This document shows positions 20,222 to 33,894 of a stretch of DNA of 64,000 bases, piece after piece (position 1 is the first letter of the stretch; the number at the start of each line of letters is the position of its first letter). This DNA comes from Neocallimastix lanati (nom. inval.) (lineage: Eukaryota > Neocallimastigomycota > Neocallimastigomycetes > Neocallimastigales > Neocallimastigaceae). The stretch is taken from NCBI GenBank assembly GCA_016946835.1, contig JACVTC010000034.1:248001-312000 (forward strand), in the 5' to 3' direction. The position numbers and the translations under genes are program-made. The notes under the pieces are model-generated. The model searched no databases. It was not told where the DNA came from and was given only the letters and a program-made list of their open reading frames with translations.

Positions 20222-23200
20222 TCATGTGTAATAATGAATTAGGGTTTTCTTATGGATATTTCTATCAGCAATTTCACCAGTAGTTGGGTCACATAATATT
20301 GCTGTATTAAATTCCATCTTGATAATTTTCATAGATCCAATATAATAAGGATCGAGTTTTTTGCGTGAGAAATTCCTGATTAAAACTAAGTCTCCTTTTT
20401 CAAAAGTAGATTTCATTGAATCTTTTTGTCTTCGTCTATTTTCCCATAATTTATTAGCATTATTAATATTATTGGTATCTTCTAAAATCCATCTCCAATG
20501 ATTAGTAAATTTCCTAATTATATATTTTTCTGTTGTTTCATGAATATGTCTATCATTTATACTTAACGATAACTCGAAAGGTTGAAGATCGGTTCTACCA
20601 TAAAGAAGTTCGAAACTACTGAATTTTGTAACTTCACTTTTGCATGTTCAAAGAGCCCAAAGTACACTTGGTAGAATTTCATCCCAATCTTTCTGATTGT
20701 TTCCCGTTATAAGTGGTTCAGCTTCCACCAACTTAGTGAAGTAATCAACAAGTGCTATAATATATTTATTTTTTGATTTGATTTCTGGTAGGGGACCAAC
20801 AATATCTAAACCAACTCGACGAAAAGGGGATTCTGGTATAGTAGCATGATTTTCAATTCCTATATTTGCTGGTTAAGGTCTATTTAACTGGCACTGATGG
20901 CATGTTTTAACTAGAATTTCAACATCCTTACTCATATTTTCCCAATAGTAATTCTTCTTCAATCTGTTATAGGTTTTATGAGAACCTTCATGTCCTTCGT
21001 TATGTGCAGATAATAATAGTTCAATTTTTTCTTCTTTATCGTCAATAACTTTCCTTAATTTATTGTTTTCTTTATAATATTTTACATCATCAATAGTTAC
21101 AATTTTTCTTTTAAAGAATTCTTTAATTGATTTGCTTAAGTTTATTTCATTATTATTTGTATCAATGGAATTCGTAATTGGGATTTTTTGATTTTCCTTT
21201 TTATTTAATAGTAGTCATGAAAGAGCATCGGCGACCACATTTTTCTTTCCAGGTCCATATTTGACAATGACATTTAGCATGCTCAAGGTAACAACCCATC
21301 TCATTTGTCTAGCGTTATTGGGTTCTTTGTTATTGTTAAATAAACCGACTAGGGGTTTATGATCGGTAAAAAGAATAGTTTTAAAATTACTACTATTAAG
21401 GTATTATTTAAATTTTTTTGTACAATAGAAAGCGGCAGTTCCTTCAATATCTGTTACACTATAATTTAATTCATATTTCTTTAATGTACGACTAACATAA
21501 AATATAGGGTGTTCAACTCCTTCATTATCTTTTTGGATTAATACACCACCCAACCCGTCATATAATGTATCCGTTCTTATTATAAATTGTTCATCGAAAT
21601 TTGGAAAACTAAGTATTGGAGCTTTTATTAAATTTTCTTTTAGTTCACGGAAAGTATTTTCTTTTGTCTGGGTCCATTGAAATTTTGTATTTTTCTTCTG
21701 TAATTTATATAATGGTTGAGCAATGCTTGAATAATTTTTAATAAACTTTCTGTAATACCCCACGGCACCTAAAAAAGAACGCATTTGAGTTAAATTAGTT
21801 GGTGATTTCATAAGTTTAATTGATTCAACATTCTTCTGTACTGGTTTAATGTCTTCAGTAATTAGAAGATGGCCTAAGACTTAAGATCCCTTTTTTAAAA
21901 AGTGACATTTTGAGAGATTAACTTCAAGACAATTTTCTTTGATAATATTGAAAATTTCTTGGAGATTCTTTAAGTGTTCTTCAAAGCTGCATGAAAAAAC
22001 TATTAAATCGTCCATGTAGACGAACATACATTTTCCTATTAAAGGTAAATTCATCTCTCTTTGGAAAGTAGTGGGAGCATTACATAATCCGAATGGCATT
22101 ACTTAAAAATTCTAATTTCCATAAATGGTGGTAAAACATGTTTTATCCCTATCTTCTTTTTTCATTGGAATCTGGTGGAACCCGGAAAATAGATCAAGCG
22201 TAGACAGAAATTTTACATCATTACCTACAGAGTATAATATTTCTTCAATATATTGTAATGGGTAGGCATCCTTCTCTGTGATGTTGTTGAGCTTCTGATA
22301 GTCAACGCACATTCTCCATGTACCATTATTTTTAGGTATAAGAACAATTAGAAAAGACTAAAAAGATTGAGAAGGCTCGATGAGTCCATTATCTCGGAGT
22401 TTTTGAATTTCTTCTCTTAAGATTTCCATTTTCTTTTTGTCAGCAATTCTATATTTCCTCTGCTTAATAGGTTTTTGATTTGGATTTAACTTAATTTCAT
22501 GAGCTAATAGTTTCGATTTTCCCAAATCATCAGTGCTTATAGCTAATAATTCTTTGTTGTTTTCTAATAATTGTTTAAGGGCTTGTTTTTTGTCAATGAT
22601 TTCTTCTATTAATTCTTCTTTAGATTTATTTTTATTATCATTAATAAAGATCTTCTCACATTGATCTTGGGTACTTAAAAGATATTCTTTAGCCATTTCA
22701 TCATTTTCGATATAATTATTATTTAAAAAATTTTCACCTTTTGAATTTATTATATTATTTTTATTTATATCAATAAAATCATTATTTCTATTTGAGTTTA
22801 TATTTATATTAAAGTTAAATTTTTCATTTGAATCAATATTATTATTTAAATTAGTTGATCTTTCATTTTTATTTAAATCAATATCTTCATTTAACTTAAG
22901 AAGATTTTTATTTTTATTAAGTTTAATATTTTTATTGAAATCCTCATTTTTAATTAGGCCATTATTTAAATCATTTTCTTTATTAAAATTATTATTTTTA
23001 TTCAAATTATTATCTTTATTCGAATTCTTATTTTAATTTAAGTCATTATTTTTATCTAATTCATTATTCTTATTTAAATCATTGTCTTTATTAAAACCAT
23101 TATTTTTATTATCATAATATAATTCATTACTATTTTTCCCTTTAAATAATTTATTTCATTTACACTATCGTTGGAATTTAGATCATTAAAAACGTTATTA

Positions 23201-23950
23201 AATTCCTCGTAACGAAATGTAGAAACATTTTCAATACTTCCAATTTTCTTAATGTCGTCTAATTTTTGATATATATTGTTGTCTGTAAAATCGATAATTA
23301 ATTTCATGTGTCTCAAAGTATCAACACCAATTAATACATTAAATATATCATCTTTTTCAATGAGAGTAATATCTCCTATGGTTATTTCAATCTCGAAGAG
23401 TTTGGAGACTATGGTTTCATTATTAAATGCTTGAAGGTAGGTTTCTTCTTTTTTGTGATAAAGGATTTATATTTATGTTATTTCTTATTAGAAAACTTTT
23501 AGTAATTAAGTTAATGCTAGAATATTAATCTAAATATATAATTGTATCAATTCCTTCAACTTTTCCATGAGCTTTTACTATTTAATCTTGTTTAATGGTT
23601 GATAATATATCTTCTTCGTTATTATTGGCTTCATTAATTGTGGTAATTGTTGCTAATTTAAGAGATTTAGACAATTCTGTTCTTAATTTAGGATTCAAAT
23701 CTAGTAATTGTCCAATTGTTATGTTGGCTACAGTATCTCCTACATCATGTACTATATCATATCGTTTTTGATCACCTATTATTTTTACCTTTTTTATTAT
23801 ATTATTATTACTATTATTCCTAATATCATTATTTTCTTGTTTCTTTTGGCAAGGTAATTCTATCTCTTTAGCAAGTTCAATAATTTCTTTTGTCCTTTGT
23901 TTTTTACTTTTTTGTTTTGTTTTCTGAATAGAAGGTTGACTAATAATAGA
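20222..23950 (-). pseudogene. gypsy pol fossil (PR, RT, RNase H, integrase)
   Basis: On the minus strand the parts in order are a protease-type region near 23560-23500, a spacer dominated by Asn, Lys and Asp (about 23000-22600), RT from ADKKKMEIL onward with DLFSGFHQIP and the YMDD box (about 22010), RNase H with RTDTLYDG (about 21560), the integrase finger (HNEGHEG, about 21000), and a C-terminal DPYYIGSMK module (about 20350). It is a fossil with several breaks. The RT box is YMDD where its relatives here have YIDD. Confidence 0.85.
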
Positions 23951-24005
23951 TGGAACTAAAATTTTTAAGGATTCAGTATTCCCATGAATGTTTGAATTAT
24001 AACTG

Positions 24006-24341
24006 TCATTTATTCAAATTCCTATCATTGTTTACATTGTTTATGAGAAACATTTCATTATTAATGTTATTTCTATTATACCTCGTATTATTGAAGTTAT
24101 TGATTTTATTAAGATTATCATTTTTCATATAATTATTATTGAAATTGTTCCTATTGTAATTGTCAAAATTATTAAAATTATTATTATGATAATTGATATA
24201 AGGGTCATAATGAGAATAATTATTGTTTAATCTTTGATTACATTGGTTATATTTATTATTGTTATAAAGATTAGAATAATCGTTATAATAGATATTGTAA
24301 TTATTATTATTATTATACTTTCTATTATATTCAAAATTCAT
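24006..24341 (-). pseudogene. Asn-rich Gag tail fossil
   Basis: These 111 residues are almost half Asn, with regularly spaced Tyr, like the linker before the zinc knuckle in the Gag proteins of related elements. No capsid motif or zinc knuckle is recognised. It is placed directly upstream of the protease region of the same element. Confidence 0.55.
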
Positions 24342-24449
24342 ATTTCCATTGTTATTAGGAATATTAAAAGATTTATTATTAATATAAAGGACGGGATTTA
24401 TGTTATTATCAAAAGTGTTATAATAAGAGTTAATGAATTAAAATTTTAA

Positions 24450-24984
24450 TTAAATATTTTTAAATAAATAATTTCTAAATCAATATTAATAACTTAATAA
24501 AATTTTCGTACAACTAAATAAAATCAAATTCCTAAATAAACAAATAAATAAAAATCTGGGTAGCCTATAATTAAAATAATTATTGAAATAAATAAACTTT
24601 AAATTAGTCTCTTAGTTAAATAAATAATTTTCTTAAATATCTTAAAAAAAAAAGAAAAAAAAATTAAATAAACAAATCTACTTGTGTAAATAATATTTTA
24701 ATAAAATTCATCATAAAAAAAAATAAATAAATAAAATAAAATAAAATAATAAACCAAATTAAATAAAATAATAAATAAAATTAAATAAAATAATAAATAA
24801 AATAAAATAAAATAATAAATAAAATAAAATAAATAAAATTTTTAACTAAACAAATCTTCTAGATAATAAAAAGTAAATTATTAAATAAACATAATTAAAT
24901 AAAACAAAATATAACCAAAAAATAAATAAATTCTTTTTCTAAATTAAGTATATTAATAAACTTTAGATAAATATAATCTCAAAA
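24450..24984. other. A/T-rich junction between two gypsy elements
   Basis: (AAATAAAAT)n-type sequence fills most of it. It may hold the worn leader of the plus-strand gypsy element, since GGGTAGCC at 24558 could be a leftover primer-site region. No LTR could be recognised. Confidence 0.45.
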
Positions 24985-25950
24985 ATGGAAAATTCGACTA
25001 AACTAATTACATTTTCTAGATTACCAATTCTAGGAACAGACAAATTAGTTTTGATGAATGAAAATTCTCTTTTGAACGTTGGTATAACAATAATATAGTA
25101 GAAGGAGATGACCAGATCAATCATTTGATTTCTTTAACAGCTGGTACAGCAAGAACTATAGTATACAACTCACTAAGTAAAAGTAGTCCAGATGATTATG
25201 ATACAATTATTGCAAATCTAAAAGAACATTATAAGAAAACTTCTTCTAGAAACACCAGATTATTAGAACTATCAACCATAACAATAACAAAGGGAGAAAA
25301 AAATACCAGATTTTGACGTTAGATTTAATACATTATGCAACAATATTGGCCTTAAACTTGATAATCAAGTAATGACTTCTTATTATATTAACGCATTTAG
25401 GAATTGGAATAGAATCTATGAAGCATTACTTGAAGCAGAACCAACTAAACTTCAAGATGCAATGCAAATAACTTCCAAAAAAGGAAAAATTTTTGAACTA
25501 ATTGAAGAAAACAAAACCAAAGTTAAGAATTCTCAAACTAATCCAATAAGAAATCATCATAACACTTCTAATACAAAAAGAGAAAATGAAAAAACCTATT
25601 CAACCTATTACAGTCAAAACAAAAATAATAATTATTACAAAAGTGACAATATTCCATATATGAAAAGTAACTATTACCCAAGTTCAAACAATAACAGAAA
25701 CTATAACCATAATACTAATTACAATAATAATACACATTATAATAACCTATTCAAATCTCTTTCAAAAGATGAGATTAGCAAGGGAATTGAACAGAGAAGA
25801 ATTTCATTAAAATATCCTCAACCTAGTCCGGAAGAATTAAACGATATCACAGAGAAGTTAGCAAAATTAAAAATAAACTTCTGTGTACAATGTCAAAGAA
25901 TAGGCCACTTAATTGAGGAATGTCCAGAAAACGAAGATCATTTAAATTAA
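24985..25950 (+). pseudogene. gypsy gag fossil
   Basis: It aligns with the Gag at 9558: an ITFSRLPILG start, a capsid-type core (LTAGTARTIVYNSL), an Asn/Tyr-rich linker and a zinc knuckle CVQCQRIGHLIEEC. The last codons before the stop form the heptamer TTTAAAT (25941-25947), the same arrangement as at 10442. It is broken. Confidence 0.85.
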
Positions 25951-28900
25951 TTTTCTGGAGTAAGCAATTTCCCAGTACAACCAAAATTTAACCTCAAGAC
26001 GATTCTTATGAAAACTACTCTGAAGAAGAAGAAATTCCAAACGTTATTTATGTTGCACAAAAGAGAAAGACAACTCAAAGAAAAATCAACAATAAATCAA
26101 TTGTAAAACCTTCAATATTAAACCAACCAACAATAAGAATTGTCAAACAACAAAAGAAAATCATTAAAAACGCTAGACGAAGGAAATTAAGCAATGAAAA
26201 TGAAGAAAATAGTGATCTTAATGATGAAACTATGTCAGAAGCTAATGAAAATAATAATATAAATGATACAGAAGGGAAAGAAACAAATAACCAAGAAGAA
26301 ACAAATGAATCATCTAACTCTAACGTTAATACCAACGAATCAACTAAACAAAAAGTAGTAAAGAAAAGAAATATGACTAATATCCAAATGCTTAATGAAA
26401 ATGAAAAGTTTAACATAGTAGAAGAAGCAAATAATTTATTTCCTAAAATAAGCTTATCTCAACTATTATCAGCAAGTCCATCAATAAGAAAAGAATTGGA
26501 ACAAGGTTGTAAACCTAGAGTAGAGAAAATACTTTGTTCCTTATCAAATATTAATATCCCTATTATTTGTGGAGAAATAGATAATAAAACCTTCAATATA
26601 CTTTATGATACAGGTGCAAACGTTAATGTAATAACCACAGGAGGTCTGGACAAAATCGAAAATATAAGTATCCAACAGTGTGAAAGCCCTTAAAATATAA
26701 CTATAGCTGACGGTACAACAGTTGCCACGGACATTTTCGTAAAATTAAAGATAAATATTAATGGAAAACTAACGGTTACAGAACAGTTCTACATAATTAA
26801 TTATTCAAATCCTTATTTCGAATTTATATTTGGCAGAGGAATACAAAAGAAATATCGTTTATACATTGACCATGATGACGATGCCATTTATCAAAAATCA
26901 AAACATGGCGTTAAAAAAGTTACAAATATAATCAATGACGAAACTACAATACCCCTTTTAAATTCCGTAATTATCGAAAAAGAAGAAAACCAGGAATTTC
27001 TAGAAATCCTTAATCAAATAGTTGAATCATTCCCAGAAGAAATAAGAGTACAATTCGAAAATTTAATTAACAAATATAAGAATTGTATGGATACTTCTTT
27101 GTCTCAAATAAGTACGGAAAAATTAGAACCCCACACAATAATCATTACTATAAATAAACCTATCAAATAAAAGCCGTATAAACTTTCAAAGGAACACTCA
27201 GACATACTCAAAAATGAAATTATTTCGCTTTTAGAAAAAGAACTAATCATTCCTTCCCATTCTTCATGGTCCTTTCCTGTATTATTAGTAGAAAAGAAAA
27301 ACGGGAAATGGAGAATGTGCATAGACTACAGAAAACTAAATGAAATAACAGTAAAAAGACTCATATGCATTTCCCTTTATAGGCGAATTAATATACTCAG
27401 TTAATGGTGTAAAAATATTCTCTGCTCGTGATTTATATTCTGGATATCGTCAAATTCCAATGAATAAAGATGATATAGAAAAAACTGCCTTTACAACGAA
27501 ATTCGGAAACTACAATTTTAAAGTGATACCCTTGGGTTTGACTAATGCTCCCGCTACTTTTTAACGAGAGATGAATAGGATTCTATTATCTTTAATCGGA
27601 AGGTGTCTTTTTGTATATCTTGATGGCATAGTAATTTACTCTAAATCCTTAAAAAAAGAACATTTAGATCATCTCGAACAAATCTTTAAAATATTCTCTA
27701 AGTATAATCTTTCATTAAATCTACAAAAAATGTAAATTCTTCCAAGAAAGTATCGAAGTTCTTGGACATGTATTAACTTCTAAAGGACTAAAAACTATTC
27801 CTTCAAAATTCCAAAGTATTGCTCTATGGGATAATCCAAAAGATGTAAATGAACTAAGATCATTCTTAGGTCTAGCAAGCTACTACAGAAAGTTTATCAA
27901 AAATTTCTCTATAATTGCTGATCCACTTTTTCAATTATTAAAGAAAAATACAAAATTTGTATGGTCAACTAAACTTCAAGAAGCTTTTGAAACTATTAAA
28001 GAATGCTTACTTTCAGACCCAATTCTTATTTATCCTGTCTTCGAAAAAGACTTTATTGTTAGAATCGATACCTCTACAAAAGATATTGGAGGTGTTCTTT
28101 TACAGAAGGAAGGGGATAATCTAGAACATCCAATATGCTGCATAAGCAGAACACTTTTAAAATCAGAAAAGAATTACTCAGTCACTGATCTAGAAGGACT
28201 AGTAATATTTAGTATAAATCATTTTAGGCAATATATAATTAGCAGTAAAAATCCAACCAAGTTCATAACTGATCATAAATCATTACTCAAGCAGATACAC
28301 AAGATGGATAGAAGAATTTAATAAATATAAAATTGATCTAGTATACGAAAAAGGGAAGAATGTTTTCGCGGATGCCTTATCAAGACTCCCTTCCAAAAAT
28401 TCCAATGAAATTGTACATTGCGCTAATAATATATTAGCTGATTTTAATCCTAGAGACCTAAACTTACCTGGAGGTGTTATAAAATATTTTACTAAAAATT
28501 ATCAGGTCGTTAATAATACTTTATATTACAAAAAAAATGACCTTTACTTGAAAGTTATTTATGAAGATAAAGATAAGAAAGATATCATTAACCGCGCTCA
28601 TCTAATCGGTCATGAAGGTGCTGAGAAAACAGCAAATCGTATAATGCAATCTTACTATTGTCCCGGGATTTGGAACGACGTAAAAATGTGGATAAAAAGT
28701 TGTCATAAATGCCAAATTTGTAGGCCTTAACCACAAGCTAAAGATACAGAAAACCATACAACACCAGTGGAACAATCTTTTACAAGAGTAGGACTTGACA
28801 TAATAGGCCCACTTCCAAAAACTAAAAACGAAAACACTTATATCATAACTTTAGTCGATTACTTCACCAAATGGGTCGAAGCTAAAGCAATACCCAATAT

Positions 28901-29646
28901 GGAATCAGAAGAAGTGATTAAATTCCTTAACAAAGTATTCGCAAGACACCGACCTCCAGAAATTATAATAATAGATAATGGAAACTCCTTCATTTCAGAA
29001 GTAACAAAAATGATGAGTGACCTCTACAGATCATGGGTACATTACGTTTCGCCCCATCATCCAGAATCAAACGGAATGATAGAAAATAGAAATCGTAAAG
29101 TTGGAAAACTTTTGAGACTTTTAGTTGATAATGAAACTGAATGGGACGAATATTTACCATCAGCTCTGTAGGCACTCAGAACTACTAAGAATTCCAAAAC
29201 AAAATGTAGTAGCTTTGAACTATTAACGGAAGACGAGATACTTGGCCACTTGAAATAATGTTTCCAGACATGCATAAAGAACCCGAAGAAACGGAAGAAG
29301 AATATATCTTTCGCAGTTTCTTAAGATATCAAAATTGTGTCAAACAGACCACTGAATACTCCGAATACGCAAATAAATATTGGGAACATCGTAATAGCTT
29401 TCAGAATGCACTAAAAAAGAAATATAAACCTGGCGACTACGTAATGATCAGGCTTATTGGTAGAAGTAAACTCGATCCTTACTTCTATGGAACTTTTAAA
29501 ATAGTAAACAAACAAAAACTTAATACACTAGTATTGGAAGACCCATCAACAGGAAAACTTTTAGAAAGAAATGTACATATTAAAAACGTTTACCCTTATG
29601 TCTTACAAGAAAATAACATAACTTCAAGGGACGAAGTTAACTCTTA
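25951..29646 (+). pseudogene. gypsy pol fossil (PR, RT, RNase H, integrase)
   Basis: The parts in order are a Lys/Glu-rich extension, protease with LYDTGANVNVIT (about 26603), RT (about 27290-27770), RNase H (from about 28060), the integrase finger (HLIGHEG, about 28600), the integrase core with GLDIIGPLP and IDNGNSF (28790-29090), and a C-terminal FYGTF module ending TSRDEVNS. It follows the whole pol at 10439 throughout. It is a fossil with several breaks. Confidence 0.87.
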
Positions 29647-29659
29647 AGGGCCGACGAAT

Positions 29660-30527
29660 TGATGAAGAATGAAATTATAAATTCAAATATATTATAATAA
29701 AATTTATTTGAAAATTAATTTTTAACCTTAAATTAGATTAACTTATCTGAACCTTAAATAATTCTGCCTTAATAAAATTAAAATTAAAAATCAATCATAA
29801 TCTTCTAAAAAATATTGTAACAACTTTAAAAGATAACTTTTAATAATCTTATTTTTATCAACGATATTATTTCTTTATTTTCTTTATTATTATTCTTTTA
29901 TTTTTTTATTATTCCTTTATTTCTATAATAAATTATAATTATTCATTTATTTCTTTTAATATAATATATTTATTCGTTTATTTCTTTTAATATAAAAATA
30001 TTTATTCTTTTATTTTTTTTTATTACTAAATTTATAAATACCTTAAATTGGTGTAAAAATATAAATACTTGTAAATATTTCTTTAAATTATTCTTCGTTG
30101 TTATTAAATTATTAAATTAATAAAATAATAAATAATAACCAAAATAAAACAAATAAAATAAATTAGATAATTATTTAATAAAAAAAAATTAAAAAAGATA
30201 AATAATAATTATTTTACATTATAATTAAATAAATATAAAATAAAAAAGCTTAATAAAATTATAAATTTTAGCTATAATTTAGGATAGTTTAGAAATATTA
30301 GAATAGATTAATAGTAAAAATATTATTCTATAAAATTATTATAATAATATTTAATAATTAATAAGAATTTATTATATACATAATTATTATAAAGTTAATA
30401 ATAAAAAAAAAATTAATAATAAAATTTTAATAAAATATAAAAATTACTAATTCATTTAATGTGTAATTAAATAATTATTAATTTAGTTAATAAAAATTAT
30501 TTATAATTATTAAAATTGTTATTAAAC
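29660..30527 (+). repeat. 3' LTR of the broken gypsy element, right end unresolved
   Basis: It starts TGATGAAGAATG after GGGCCGACGAAT. TATAAATA at 30060-30067 followed by CTTGTAAATATTTC is almost the same core as in the LTR at 14330. The end fades into A/T repeats before 30528. Confidence 0.6.
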
Positions 30528-30612
30528 TAGAAAATAATAATAAATAATAATAAATAATAATAAATAATAATAAAAATAATAAATAATAATAAATAATAAT
30601 AAATAATATTAA
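30528..30612. repeat. (AAT)n-type microsatellite
   Basis: AATAATAAT and AAATAATAAT words alternate up to the copia LTR start. Confidence 0.9.
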
Positions 30613-30876
30613 TATGAAATTTTACTTTATTAAATTTATTAAGAAGTTTTTTTTCTTTTCGTATATTAAAATATTACATTGTTAATTATTTATAGCATAT
30701 ATTTTATAATAATTTTACATATATATATTTGTGGTATATATCATTTGATATAATACGCCATTAATACTTATACATATATTTTATATTTATGATATCATAT
30801 TTTTTTATTATTAACTATAAACATTTATTAATTATATATTAATTTCATATTAATAATATTAAACATATTTCTAACA
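30610..30876 (-). repeat. 3' LTR of the broken copia element
   Basis: It matches 42397-42662 along its length (both contain GTATATTAAAATATTACATTG and end TTTCTAACA). CCTCGTAAGTTT at 30881, read on the minus strand, gives the purine tract before the LTR. Confidence 0.85.
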
Positions 30877-30897
30877 ATTCCTCGTAAGTTTAATATA

Positions 30898-32267
30898 CTA
30901 AATTTTATATAATAAAGCATTTCTAAATTTATTAGTTAAAGTACCATTCAAATATTTAGTCAGTCCATCAGCTAAATTATATTGAGATTTTATATATTTT
31001 AAATTTATTTTATTTTCTTTTACTAATTCTCTAATTTTATGGTATTTTAAATCTATATGACTTGACTTGGGATTAATTATTTCATTCTTACTATTATAAA
31101 TTGCAGCTTTATTATCAATTTTTATTGTCATACATCCAATATTTAATTCATTTAGAAGATTTTTTATCCATAAACATTTAAGAGTGCACTCATTAAGGCT
31201 ATAATACTCACTTTCAGCTGTTAAAACTGCTATACACTGTTGAAGTTTGGAATACCATGTAACTGGTGCAGAACCCATCTACAGGATATTTCATTTTTAC
31301 CTTTGGGAATACGGAAGACATATTTATATACTATTTTATTCTTCATATAGTTTAATTCATCTTCCACAGCCTTTAACCATAGTTTTTTGTCAGGTCGACC
31401 ATAAATTTCATCATAGTTTGTATGAGGGTTCAATACTTCATTATCATAAGAAAGTATTTCAAAATTAGCTAAATTTTTTATTTTTTTATTTATATCGTTC
31501 TAAACTTCTTCATTAAATTTCCTCTTACCTTATTAAGTATATTAAAATCTTTCGAAATAAGTTCATTATTATTTAGAGAATCTTCAATTTTTAAATTTAA
31601 ATGTTTGTTTACATTTAATTATTTATTTGAATTTAAATTATTTTTAAAATTTGAATTTAATTGTTTATTAACTAAAATTTCCTTATATAAAATTGAATTT
31701 TCGTCAATTTTATTTTTATTATTATTGATATTATTATTCCCATTATTATTGAAATTTAATTCTTCATTCACATTTTTGAAATTTGAATTTGAGTCTTTGT
31801 TTACATTTTTCAAATTATTATTTATTTTATTTAAATTTAAATCATTTTTAATTAAATTTTTTAATTCAGAATAATTACCTTTGCTATTATTATTATTATC
31901 AATGTTATTTGTTATATCCTGTTTTTTATTTGAATTTATATTATTTCCTGAATTATTTCCAGTGTATTCCTGAATTTGGTTTTGATTATTTTTAAATGTT
32001 GAATTTAAATTTAAATTATTATTGTTTAAATTTGAATTATTATTATTATTATTATTTAAATTGTTATTATTATTTATTAAATTATTGTTTTTAATTTTAT
32101 CACTTTCAGAAAATAAATAATTATTACTATAATCCTTTAAGTTATAATCATTTTCAAAATTTACATTTAAATTATTTAAATGGCCACTTTGGAAATTTAA
32201 ATGAAGATAATTTAAAACATGAGGAGAAAATTTTTGTTTTAAATTATTATAATTATAATAAAGCAAA
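30898..32267 (-). pseudogene. copia pol fossil (Asn-rich spacer, RT start, RNase H)
   Basis: On the minus strand it shows an Asn-rich spacer of about 200 residues, the RT-preceding segment (EIYGRPDKKLWLKAVEDELN), and the RNase H end with TWYSKLQQCIAVLTAESEYY and LADGLTKYLNG. It aligns with pol at 35213-38872 and is clearly the same family. It is a fossil with several breaks and is incomplete. Confidence 0.85.
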
Positions 32268-33860
32268 TGATAAAGTACGCCTTTGGTTCAAGTTCTCTTG
32301 TTGGGAGAAGTTTTATAAATTTGTTATTTAATTATAAAATTTTATTTATTTATTATTTAAAAGTAATTATAAAACTTATTTGTTACATTTATTTAATTAT
32401 TCATTGTAAATATAAAAGTAATTATATAATATAAATTAAATATTGTATGAAGTAAATTGGCATAAAATATTGCAAAGAATTAACATAAAGAAAAAGTATT
32501 CTTTTTATAATTTTCTTTAACTATAAACTATTTTAAAAATAATAAAAATTAATTATTTAGTATTTAAAGTATTTAAGATAAAAGTATAAAATAAAATATT
32601 CATAAAATATTATTTTATTATAATTAATAAAATATAAAATATAAACATAAAATAATAATTATTAAAATAATTAAAAATATAATAAAATAAAATATCAATA
32701 TAAAAGTAATAAAAATAATAAAAAGAAATTATAAATTATTTCAATTTAAACATAACATAAAATTTATGTAATAAATTTTATGTTTACATTAATTTTTATG
32801 TTCTTTCATAATTTTATGTCTTTACATAATTTTAATTTTATCACGTTATTTTCTATCACGTTTTATTTATGTCACGAATTTGCAAATGATTTATTAATTT
32901 ATTTTTATGTAATTATTAATAAAATAATTTATTAATAATTAAAGTTTTTATTTACGTTTTATATCACAAATAATAATTTGGATTTGATATGAAATAGAAA
33001 TAAAAACTCTAATTAATAATAAATTTATGTTAATTAAGAAATGTAGTAAAATCATAAATTTATGTATTAATCTAGTTTTTATAGTTTTTATTGTATTTCT
33101 TATTAGAAATTAATTTATATATTTTTATTGAGTGTGTGTCATTTCGCAAAAATTCATTTCGGAAAAGTTTCATTTCGCAAAGTTTTTTGTGTCATTTCGC
33201 AAAAGTTCATTTCGCAAAAATTTCATTTCGGAAAAGTTTCATTTCGCAAAACTTTAATAAATAGATAAATAAATAATAAAATAAATAAATAATAAAAAAT
33301 AAAAAAAAAGAATTATAAAATATAAAATAAAAAATATAAAATAAAAAATAAAAAATAAAAAAAAAAAAATAAAAAATATAAAATATAAAATATAAAATAT
33401 AAAATATAAAAAAAAAATATAAAATATAAAATATAAAAATATAAAATATAAAAATATAAAATAAAAAAAAAATATAAAATATAAAATATAAAATATAAAA
33501 TATAAAAAAAATATAAAATATAAAATAAAAAATATAAATAAAAAATAAAAAAATATATATTATATATATATATATATATAAATAAAAAATAAAAAATAAA
33601 AAATAAAAATAAAAAATATAAAATAAAAAATAAAAAAAAAATACAAAAAATATAAAAAATATAAAATAAAAATATAAAATATAAAATATAAAAATAAAAA
33701 AAAAATATAAAATATAAAATAAAAATAAAAATATAAAATAAATAATATAAAATATAAAATATAAAATATATAATATAAAATAAAAAATAAAAAAATAGAT
33801 ACCACCTAAAATCATCCTAATTTTGTGCTATTTTTAACTCCCTTTTTTATGATGTCCTCA

Positions 33861-33894
<34 letters not shown>

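Larger units (their letters stand above)
20174..24449 (-). mobile_element. Ty3/gypsy element, broken, minus strand
   Basis: It runs right to left. An Asn-rich gag tail (24341-24006) comes first, then a protease region with a long Asn/Lys-rich spacer, RT, RNase H, integrase, the C-terminal module and the 3' LTR. The gag capsid part and 5' LTR are missing. About ten breaks are visible. It is a different family from the element at 7953 and is closest to the fossil at 4331-5150. It abuts the plus-strand element starting at 24985. Confidence 0.87.
24985..30609 (+). mobile_element. Ty3/gypsy element, broken, same group as 7953
   Basis: Gag, protease, RT, RNase H, integrase and C-terminal module are all present in order and align with the element at 7953. 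About ten or more breaks are visible. The 3' LTR begins at 29660. No 5' LTR is recognised. It is of intermediate age: more decayed than the element at 7953, but more complete than the one at 15841. Confidence 0.88.

Noticed and set aside
33207-33815. Long minus-strand reading frames rich in Tyr, Phe and Ile
   Set aside because: They are the translation of (TATAAAA)n low-complexity DNA inside a MITE.
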